From NCBI GenBank assembly GCA_000432135.1, contig HF990532.1, positions 1 through 11,565 of the forward strand: a stretch of DNA of 11,565 bases, written 5' to 3'. Shown one piece after another: positions 7,336 through 11,565 of the stretch. The number at the start of each line of letters is the position of its first letter. Position 1 is the first letter of the stretch. The notes beneath the pieces were generated by a model that saw only the letters and a list, made by a program, of their open reading frames with translations, searched no databases and had not been told where the DNA came from. The position numbers were made by a program, and so were the translations under genes. This stretch comes from Firmicutes bacterium CAG:124 (GTDB lineage Bacteria > Bacillota > Clostridia > Oscillospirales > Oscillospiraceae).

Positions 7336-7346
7336 ATTTTTACCAA
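7317..7346 (-). promoter_or_regulatory. Promoter for the small acidic gene and recombinase, inside a hairpin
   Basis: On the minus strand TTGGTA (7346-7341, 4 of 6 matches to TTGACA) is separated by 18 bases from a perfect TATAAT (7322-7317). Transcription would start near 7310, about 34 bases before the ATG at 7276. Because the -10 lies in the loop of the terminator hairpin, the new transcript would carry only the 3' arm and so would not form the terminator itself. Confidence 0.6.
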
Positions 7347-7373
7347 TGTGCAAATTTATCGTTCTCGTCCCTT

Positions 7374-7745
7374 TTACACATCTGTTGCCTTCGTTTTCTC
7401 CAATGCAACACTAATGGCAAGAGCCTTATCAACCCTTGCCACTATATTGTCTGGTATCATTCCCAAATACTGCTTTAGTCGCTGCTTATCAATCGTTCTT
7501 ACCTGTTCAAGCAAAATGATTGAGTTCTTATCCAAACCTTCAAAATCATTGATTAAAGTGTGTGTCGGCAATTTTGCTTTAGTGTGTATTCGGCTTGTGA
7601 TGGGTGCGACAATGACCGTAGGGCTATGCTTATTGCCGACATCGTTTGAAATGATAAGTACAGGTCTTGTTCCGCCTTGCTCCGAGCCGATAACGGGATT
7701 TAGATTTGCGTAGTAAATATCTCCACGCTTGATTTTTCTTTCCAT
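7374..7745 (-). CDS. MazF/NdoA-type mRNA interferase toxin, no antitoxin visible
   Basis: 123 residues, the usual PemK/MazF length, aligning along its whole length with Bacillus NdoA (EndoA). RGDIYYANLNPVIGSEQGG (7-25) leads to RPVLIISND, with the catalytic Arg27 and Thr50 equivalent to Arg25 and Thr48 of NdoA, and LLEQVRTIDKQRL is conserved. These proteins cut single-stranded mRNA at short sequence motifs, normally held inactive by a MazE-type antitoxin encoded just upstream. Here the 580 bases upstream hold no AbrB- or ribbon-helix-helix-like gene. A GGGAGG ribosome site precedes the ATG. A TATACT -10-like sequence lies at 7836-7831 but with a poor -35. Overlapping inverted repeats sit directly upstream and could be an operator. 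On the element it may act as an addiction or regulatory module. Family assignment is strong; partner unknown. Confidence 0.93.
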   Translation of the reverse strand: MERKIKRGDIYYANLNPVIGSEQGGTRPVLIISNDVGNKHSPTVIVAPITSRIHTKAKLPTHTLINDFEGLDKNSIILLEQVRTIDKQRLKQYLGMIPDNIVARVDKALAISVALEKTKATDV

Positions 7746-7770
7746 TATGTTTGACCTCCCAGATTTATTT

Positions 7771-7799
7771 AGGCAGGTATGTTCTGCCTATGTAGGCAG
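7771..7799. promoter_or_regulatory. Overlapping inverted repeats upstream of mazF-like gene
   Basis: Three AGGCAG-type half sites make two exclusive hairpins: AGGCAG (7771-7776) with CTGCCT (7784-7789), or CTGCCTA (7784-7790) with TAGGCAG (7793-7799). The block lies 26 bases before the mazF-like start, close to its ribosome site. It could be a toxin-antitoxin style operator or an RNA switch on translation. Nothing in the sequence decides between these. Confidence 0.5.
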
Positions 7800-7866
7800 C
7801 CAAACAAAAGGAAGTATTTAAGGTCGGGAGAGTATAAACAAAATCTCTGTTCTTATGACCGCCTTT

Positions 7867-7940
7867 CGTTTGGCTGAATATGATAGGAGCATTTCAATTT
7901 GTCCTCGACACCCCGAAATGCTATGGGAAGTCGCCAAACG
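7867..7940. repeat. Nested inverted repeats (8 bp + 8 bp)
   Basis: The outer arms CGTTTGGC (7867-7874) and GCCAAACG (7933-7940) are perfect complements and enclose the inner perfect pair AGCATTTC (7888-7895) and GAAATGCT (7915-7922). A second copy of GCCAAAC at 7799-7805 could compete for the same GTTTGGC arm, giving two alternative folds. Confidence 0.65.
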
Positions 7941-8080
7941 GTCAGCAGCGAACTGACACCACGGGAGTTCCACCCCAACTGTCGGTCTGACAGAGCCGCC
8001 CTCATTGCCTGCGACGGTTTTATCACGCTCGGACTGTGACTGGACGGGAGTATCATTATCCTCTTTGTGGGTTATGGCGA

Positions 8081-8103
8081 AATCGGGAGCTACCCGATTT
8101 TTT
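8081..8103 (+). terminator. Plus-strand terminator-like hairpin
   Basis: AATCGGG (8081-8087) pairs with CCCGATT (8093-8099) around a 5-base loop, followed by a run of six T ending at 8103. The T run is present only in the plus direction. No plus-strand gene ends here, so it would end an untranslated RNA or block convergent transcription. Confidence 0.6.
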
Positions 8104-8261
8104 GAGTCGGTAAGATTGGCTCACCACCTTTCAATCGCTCGCTGCCTGTCGGCAGGTCTTGGCGTACCGCTGCACACGCTTATGCTCATCACAATCACAA
8201 AGAGAAAGTATTTGGCGAATGGGTATTCACTTGTCAAGGAACGCCCCCCGTTTTCGCCACA

Positions 8262-8303
8262 CAAAGGAAAACAGGGTAAGAGGTTTTTGTCCTCTCACCC
8301 TGT
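8262..8303 (-). terminator. Terminator of the sigma-like gene
   Basis: Arms 8271-8283 and 8291-8303 form a 13-bp stem with one mismatch (ACAGGGT-x-AGAGG) and a 7-base loop. On the minus strand it is followed by the T-rich TTTTCCTTTG. It begins 29 bases after the sigma-like stop codon, the strongest hairpin in the intergenic region. Confidence 0.8.
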
Positions 8304-8331
8304 AGCCCGTGGGAATATTCGATTTTCCCCT

Positions 8332-8760
8332 CTACTCAAAAAACTTTTTTAATTTTTCTTTGAGCCTGTCCATTCGTCTGTAAACAGCTTTTTCAGTAAT
8401 ATTCAGACACACCGCAATTTCACGGGTTGAATATCCTTGTATCTTCATCAAAGCAATCTGCAATGTAAACCTGTCTACCTTAATCAAGATTTGATATAGG
8501 CATTGATTTTCAATGCTGTCCAGAAAATCCTCAACCGTTTTCACTTCGGGTTGCGTAGTATCTTCGGCAAGTTCATCAAGATATGTACCTGTTTCCTGCA
8601 CTCGCTGATAATACCGTCTGTCGGAATTAAAAATCGCCCAATCGTGAATACGGAGTTTTTCTATATCGTCCTCATTAACCCCCAAGCTCCGTAACTGCTT
8701 TTCCTCGGCTTCTTTCCAGAGCCGCCATTTCTTTTCTTCTTTGGCTTTGTTGTATGCCAT
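8332..8760 (-). CDS. Sigma-70 region-4-like helix-turn-helix protein
   Basis: 142 residues from the ATG at 8760, chosen because GGAGG lies seven bases upstream; an in-frame ATG 21 codons earlier has no ribosome site and reads through that Shine-Dalgarno region. The N-terminal part is highly charged (KEEKKWRLWKEAEEKQ) and likely helical. Residues 100-141 form a region-4 type helix-turn-helix: LQIALMKIQGYSTREIA, then recognition helix ITEKAVYRRMDRLKEKLKK. No region 2 is present, so it is not a complete sigma factor. Small sigma-like proteins of this kind occur in Tn916-type and related conjugative elements, where they regulate element genes (Orf7 of Tn916 is one). It is preceded by a leader region with terminators and followed by its own terminator, so it is probably an independently controlled regulator of this element. 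Confidence 0.85.
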   Translation of the reverse strand: MAYNKAKEEKKWRLWKEAEEKQLRSLGVNEDDIEKLRIHDWAIFNSDRRYYQRVQETGTYLDELAEDTTQPEVKTVEDFLDSIENQCLYQILIKVDRFTLQIALMKIQGYSTREIAVCLNITEKAVYRRMDRLKEKLKKFFE

Positions 8761-8868
8761 ATTGTTTCCTCCAATCTGAATTTTTTTGAAAATCCAGATT
8801 GGCAGGCGGTGAACGGCAACCAACGCAAGAAATAGCCTTGTTTTGTGTTAAGACATTTTTCGACAAAC

Positions 8869-8901
8869 AAAAAGCCGCAAAGGTACTAAGACCTCTACGG
8901 C
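8869..8901 (-). terminator. Terminator or attenuator upstream of the sigma-like gene
   Basis: On the minus strand GCCGTAGAGGT (8901-8891) pairs with ACCTTTGCGGC (8884-8874), 11 bp including two G-T pairs, around a 6-base loop and followed by TTTTT. It lies about 110 bases before the sigma-like start, after the candidate leader peptide, as expected for an attenuator. Confidence 0.75.
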
Positions 8902-8999
8902 AATGAGCGTAAACATATCTATAATCAAGAGATGTAATCTCTGCTTGTAAAATGTAAGAGTGCCACGAGTAAGTGATGATTTTTTCTAAAAGATAATCT

Positions 9000-9074
9000 T
9001 CACTCCACTGTGACACTCCGTAAATAGTAGCTGCTTCTGATGAGCAGCATTGCGGTCATATGCGACCATCGCAT
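9000..9074 (-). CDS. Candidate 24-residue leader peptide
   Basis: The frame starts MRWSHMTAMLLIRSSYY and stops with TGA at 9000-9002. GGAGGG lies eight bases before the ATG, but this site is part of the 3' arm of the preceding terminator hairpin, so translation would depend on the fold. A terminator (8869-8901) follows about 100 bases later, before the sigma-like gene. Such an arrangement is known from leader-controlled genes on conjugative transposons, where ribosome position on the short frame decides whether the terminator forms. An overlapping GTG-started frame (from 9016) continues through the terminator into the next gene and looks less likely. The peptide has no recognised family. It is supported only by ribosome site and context. 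Confidence 0.4.
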   Translation of the reverse strand: MRWSHMTAMLLIRSSYYLRSVTVE

Positions 9075-9112
9075 AAAAAATCCCTCCAAACTCGAAAACG
9101 GGTTCAGAGGGA
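9075..9112 (-). terminator. Terminator after the ABC transporter genes
   Basis: TCCCTC (9112-9107) pairs with GAGGGA (9086-9081), extended inward by several further pairs including G-T, and followed on the minus strand by six T (9080-9075). It ends the ABC permease transcript or attenuates readthrough into the leader and sigma-like gene. Confidence 0.75.
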
Positions 9113-9128
9113 AGTTAAATTTTCATCT

Positions 9129-9177
9129 GGGCATGTTTATACTGCCCACCAAAGCACCGTTTTTTTATTTGATGGGC
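9129..9177. repeat. Two competing hairpins downstream of the permease gene
   Basis: GCCCACCAAA (9144-9153) pairs with TTTGATGGGC (9168-9177), 10 bp with one G-T pair. GGGCA (9129-9133) pairs with TGCCC (9143-9147). The two share bases 9144-9147 and exclude each other. Neither has a T tract on the minus strand. They could form the switching part of the leader ahead of the terminators at 9075-9112 and 8869-8901. Confidence 0.5.
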
Positions 9178-9200
9178 TTGCTTCATATTGATTTTAAAGC

Positions 9201-10277
9201 TTATCTTACTTGATGTTTTGAAAATGCCTTATGGGAAATGATTGAACCTATTACTACTAAAGCAATCGCAACAGGAATAGACCATACTGCATAAAGCATA
9301 CCATTGTGCATTTGTTCAACAGACATTATGGAAATATACTGTGAATAGAAAAGGGGCATCAGCACAATAATTCGATATAATGCACTTGTTTCAGAGATAG
9401 GAAGCATTATCGGTATCACATAAATAGCTGCTGAAATTACAAACGCTATCATTTGACTTTTACAAACAGCAGACAGAATTAAAACTATTCCTGTTACACT
9501 GATTGCACTCATAAACGCCAACAGGATTTGATACTTTAATACTGTTCCGCAAGTAATATTAAATGGAATATACCCTTCTAAAAAATCTATTGGAGCAAAA
9601 AGGATAGAGCAGTCCAGCCCCTCTGTTCCATAAATAGCAACCGCAATAAGCAAATTGAAAATAACAACCAAAGTCGTTATGAAAACGGCTGAAAGTAAAC
9701 TTGCTAATACTTTTGCCGTGGCACATTTTGTCTTTCCGTATTTACTTGTCAAAATAATGTTATCCACTCCACCATACTCGCCAGAGAAAACAGGAGCAAT
9801 TAGCAAAATAATTACTAATGAAAGGACAATAAAAATCTTCGCCATATTTTGGCTTGTACTAAGCCAACCGTTTACATACCCAACTTTTATTTCTTTATCG
9901 CCAAATACATCAGCTACGCTTAACCCGTTCCAACTACCATCTATATCAGCAAAATGGGAGAATACAGAAGACTGCAAAGCATTTTGATAAATGTATTTTG
10001 CGTTCATTCCATGTAAATCTTGAGTAGGCTTAAACTCAGACATCATCTGCTGTACTTTATTGTCAGTTAACTTTCCCTCATACTTCAATGCAATTTGCTT
10101 ATCAATTTCAACCGCAGCTTTTCCAGTTTCCTCTGTACCGTTTCCGTCAAATGCGTACATACTGTGAAGCGTGGAAAAAGACAGTATCAAGGACAATAGT
10201 AATATGGCAGCAATAGAAATAACCGCAAAGCGTTTTGTCAATATTTTTCGTAATTCAAACTTGATTAGATTTTTCAT
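9201..10277 (-). CDS. ABC-2 type transporter permease
   Basis: 358 residues with six predicted membrane segments at about 17-37, 146-165, 187-216, 248-271, 275-292 and 328-347. A large extracytoplasmic loop of about 108 residues lies between the first and second. The short cytoplasmic motif after segment 2 (EYGGVDNIILTSKYGKTK) resembles the coupling region of ABC-2 permeases, which contacts the ATPase. The ATG overlaps the stop of the ATPase gene as TAATG, with GGAG upstream, so the two are translationally coupled and form one exporter. Exporters with this architecture on Firmicute elements often confer self-protection or resistance against bacteriocins, lantibiotics or bacitracin, but the substrate cannot be read from the sequence. 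A kinase fragment of the kind that normally controls such exporters lies upstream. It is followed by a terminator. Family assignment is good. Confidence 0.88.
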   Translation of the reverse strand: MKNLIKFELRKILTKRFAVISIAAILLLSLILSFSTLHSMYAFDGNGTEETGKAAVEIDKQIALKYEGKLTDNKVQQMMSEFKPTQDLHGMNAKYIYQNALQSSVFSHFADIDGSWNGLSVADVFGDKEIKVGYVNGWLSTSQNMAKIFIVLSLVIILLIAPVFSGEYGGVDNIILTSKYGKTKCATAKVLASLLSAVFITTLVVIFNLLIAVAIYGTEGLDCSILFAPIDFLEGYIPFNITCGTVLKYQILLAFMSAISVTGIVLILSAVCKSQMIAFVISAAIYVIPIMLPISETSALYRIIVLMPLFYSQYISIMSVEQMHNGMLYAVWSIPVAIALVVIGSIISHKAFSKHQVR

Positions 10278-11149
10278 TATTCGTTCACTCCTTTAAAATA
10301 GAATAGATACAAATCCTCTAATGTAGGTTCTACCTTTATCGCATTTTCCATAGGCGACTGTTCAGAAATCACACGCAGAACCGTACAATTATTTTCAATG
10401 TTTCGCAAATTGCTTATATTCAGAGTTTCAGAATATTGCTCCGCACGACTGGTCGGAACTGTACATTCCCATACCTGTCCGTCAATTTCTGTGGTAATTT
10501 CCTGCGTTTTTCCAAAATGGAGAATCTGACCGTCTTTCATCATAATAATGTCCTCAGCAATAAACTCGACATCAGAAACAATGTGCGTAGAGAGAATAAC
10601 TATTCTATCTTTAGAAAATGCACTAATCAGATTACGAAAACGGACACGCTCTTTTGGATCAAGACCTGCTGTCGGCTCATCTAAAATTAAGATGCGTGGA
10701 TTATTCAACATCGCCTGTGCAATACCTAAACGTTGTTTCATACCACCAGAGAAAGTTTTGATTTTGAGGTTTCTTTTCTCTGCTAAGTCAACAGCTTCCA
10801 ACAATTCTGTTGCTTTCTTATGAGCTTGTTTTTCACTCAGTCCTTTTAATGCCGCAACATACATAAGGAAATCCCAAGCTGTAAAGTCTGGATAATATCC
10901 AAACTGTTGCGGTAAATATCCCAATAAATTACGGTACTTCTCCCCGAGTACAGATATGTTTTTCCCGTCCAAAGTAATTTTCCCAGAGGTCGGTGTCTGA
11001 ATATCGCAGAGTAACCGCATAAGGGTAGTTTTTCCCGCACCATTTGCACCAAGCAAACCGTAAACGCCATTTGATAATGAGAGGTTCAAATGGTTTACGG
11101 CTGTTTTTGAGCCATATTGCTTTGTTAGTTGAATTGCTTTAAGTTCCAT
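10277..11149 (-). CDS. ABC transporter ATP-binding protein
   Basis: 290 residues from the ATG at 11149, which has GGAG eight bases upstream; an in-frame ATG 15 codons earlier lies next to the preceding terminator and lacks a site. All ABC motifs are present: Walker A GANGAGKTT (34-42, Lys40), Q-loop Gln81/82, signature SGGMKQR (134-140), Walker B ILILDEP (153-159, catalytic Glu158), D-loop AGLD and switch His189. The C-terminal 75 residues form the extra domain typical of single-polypeptide exporter ATPases (CcmA/BcrA/LanF-like group). It powers the permease encoded next to it, whose start overlaps its stop by one base. Only 28 bases separate this ATG from the terminator of the kinase fragment. 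Transcription must come by readthrough or from a promoter overlapping that hairpin; a TATACT box lies there but without a clear -35. Confidence 0.94.
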   Translation of the reverse strand: MELKAIQLTKQYGSKTAVNHLNLSLSNGVYGLLGANGAGKTTLMRLLCDIQTPTSGKITLDGKNISVLGEKYRNLLGYLPQQFGYYPDFTAWDFLMYVAALKGLSEKQAHKKATELLEAVDLAEKRNLKIKTFSGGMKQRLGIAQAMLNNPRILILDEPTAGLDPKERVRFRNLISAFSKDRIVILSTHIVSDVEFIAEDIIMMKDGQILHFGKTQEITTEIDGQVWECTVPTSRAEQYSETLNISNLRNIENNCTVLRVISEQSPMENAIKVEPTLEDLYLFYFKGVNE

Positions 11150-11177
11150 ATCAAAAACTCCTTTCGTCTTAGGGAGC

Positions 11178-11213
11178 AAAAAAATACTCTCCATGTGTTT
11201 ACATAGAGAGTAT
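11178..11213 (-). terminator. Terminator after the histidine kinase fragment
   Basis: ATACTCTC (11213-11206) pairs perfectly with GAGAGTAT (11191-11184). The inner pair ATGT/ACAT (11193-11196 with 11201-11204) extends the stem past a mismatch. A run of seven T follows on the minus strand. It begins about 28 bases after the kinase stop. The palindrome could also be an operator for the exporter genes. Confidence 0.8.
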
Positions 11214-11240
11214 AGAATGCAATTTTCTACTTTTTATCTA

Positions 11241-11565
11241 CTAATCGAGAGATTTGAAAAAAGCAGTCACTTTTGCTCCGATTGAGCAATTTTCAATTTT
11301 CAGATAACCACCGTGATGTTCGCATAAAATTTTACAGATATACAGCCCAAGTCCGAAATGCTCAGAGTGATTTTCTTCTTCCGTAAAATATGGATTGGTT
11401 GCTTTGCTTAAAATATTTTTTGAAAAGCCACATCCATTGTCTGAAACAGAGAGATAAAAGCCATCATTATTACTTGTGTAAGTGATGTTTACCTTTGATG
11501 TTGCGTATCGGATTGCGTTTGAAATCAAATTATTATTCATACCAAAACCTAATTAAACGCTTTAA
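11241..11565 (-). pseudogene. Histidine kinase C-terminal ATPase domain, frame broken upstream
   Basis: The readable 99 codons (11540-11241) are the HATPase_c domain of a sensor kinase: N-box NNLISNAIRYA, G1 box DNGCGF, F-box NPYFTEEE, and G2 box FGLGLYICKIL. The phospho-accepting His, dimerisation helices and sensor are not encoded here. The frame is closed five codons before the ATG by TAA (11553-11555). The bases before the ATG have no good ribosome site. In another frame, directly upstream, KAFN appears, as expected a few residues before the N-box, so an indel plus stop is likely. A complete kinase would normally be about 300-450 residues and pair with a response regulator. In this setting it would control the exporter downstream. 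The window ends 25 bases further, so a true separate small gene cannot be fully excluded. Confidence 0.65.

Larger units (their letters stand above)
7746..8331. other. Hairpin-rich intergenic region without a credible gene
   Basis: This 586-base stretch lies between the sigma-like gene and the mazF-like gene. I see no reading frame with a ribosome site and protein-like composition; the longest frames on either strand run across strong hairpins. It holds many inverted repeats: 7771-7799, 7867-7940 (nested), 7941-7957, 7979-7993, 8081-8099, 8142-8155, 8213-8259 and 8271-8303. The last is a minus-strand terminator and the one at 8081-8099 a plus-strand terminator. Possible roles are a structured RNA, a regulatory leader for the mazF-like gene, or an origin of transfer. 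None can be proved from sequence alone. Confidence 0.6.
5431..11565. mobile_element. Integrated serine-recombinase element, right end outside window
   Basis: The left end is defined by the recombinase-WXG100 junction. Rightward the DNA is consistently more AT-rich than the host part and holds mobility and cargo genes: recombinase, 50-residue acidic protein, MazF, sigma-like regulator, ABC exporter and a sensor-kinase fragment. A recombinase gene at the extreme end of the element is usual for this class. No relaxase, coupling protein or type IV secretion gene is in view, so ICE, IME and decayed element cannot be separated. At least 6.1 kb. Confidence 0.85.

Noticed and set aside
7853..8056. 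67-codon minus-strand frame in the intergenic region
   Set aside because: It runs through the nested inverted repeats, and its composition follows the hairpins more than a protein; no ribosome site is seen.
7771..8303. CRISPR-like array
   Set aside because: The repeats are inverted, of differing sequence and irregular spacing; there is no direct repeat unit or cas gene.
8005..8352. 115-codon plus-strand frame in the intergenic region
   Set aside because: It crosses the plus-strand terminator and the strong 8271-8303 hairpin, overlaps the end of the sigma-like gene, and has no clear ribosome site or domain.
8675..9016. 113-codon minus-strand frame starting with GTG
   Set aside because: It reads through the terminator at 8869-8901 and overlaps the start of the sigma-like gene; the GTG has no properly spaced ribosome site.

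Overview
The window joins two kinds of DNA. Positions 1 to about 5430 are GC-rich and read entirely on the minus strand. They carry part of a host chromosomal operon: a membrane-anchored Ser/Thr kinase (cut by the left edge), two related TPR lipoproteins, an unrecognised 202-residue protein, and the last 74 codons of a WXG100 (ESAT-6-like) gene. From about 5435 to the right edge the DNA is clearly more AT-rich and has the gene content of an integrated element of low-GC Gram-positive bacteria. All genes there are also on the minus strand. The lipoboxes, strong GGAGG-type ribosome sites, WXG100 protein and one-component Ser/Thr kinase suggest a Firmicute, probably a gut Clostridia lineage of moderately high GC. 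This is inference from style, not a taxonomic match.

Element part, in the direction of transcription (right to left): the C-terminal ATPase domain of a histidine kinase whose frame is closed just upstream; a terminator; an ABC-transporter ATPase and its permease, overlapping by one base; a leader region with competing hairpins, a 24-residue candidate leader peptide and a second terminator; a small sigma-70 region-4-like protein; a terminator; about 500 bases of hairpin-rich DNA without a credible gene; a MazF/NdoA-type toxin with no recognisable antitoxin; a hairpin with a promoter inside it; a 50-residue acidic protein; and a large serine recombinase.

The main finding is at the left end of the element. 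The recombinase frame does not stop inside the element. It runs through the junction into the 3' part of the host WXG100 gene, so one 620-codon frame encodes recombinase plus about three quarters of a WXG100 protein. The element therefore integrated inside a WXG100 gene, the substrate class of type VII secretion. The missing start of that gene should lie at the right end of the element, outside this window. The insertion probably also separates the lipoprotein and kinase genes from their native promoter. Conjugation genes are not visible, so the element could be an ICE, an IME or a remnant.

Functionally, the host part looks like an envelope-linked sensing or secretion-associated module. Its parts are the kinase with an outside tail, TPR lipoproteins (one with a peptidoglycan-binding domain) and the WXG100 protein. 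The element part carries an ABC exporter of the kind used in peptide-antibiotic defence, with a degraded sensor kinase beside it, plus maintenance and mobility functions (MazF, sigma-like regulator, recombinase).
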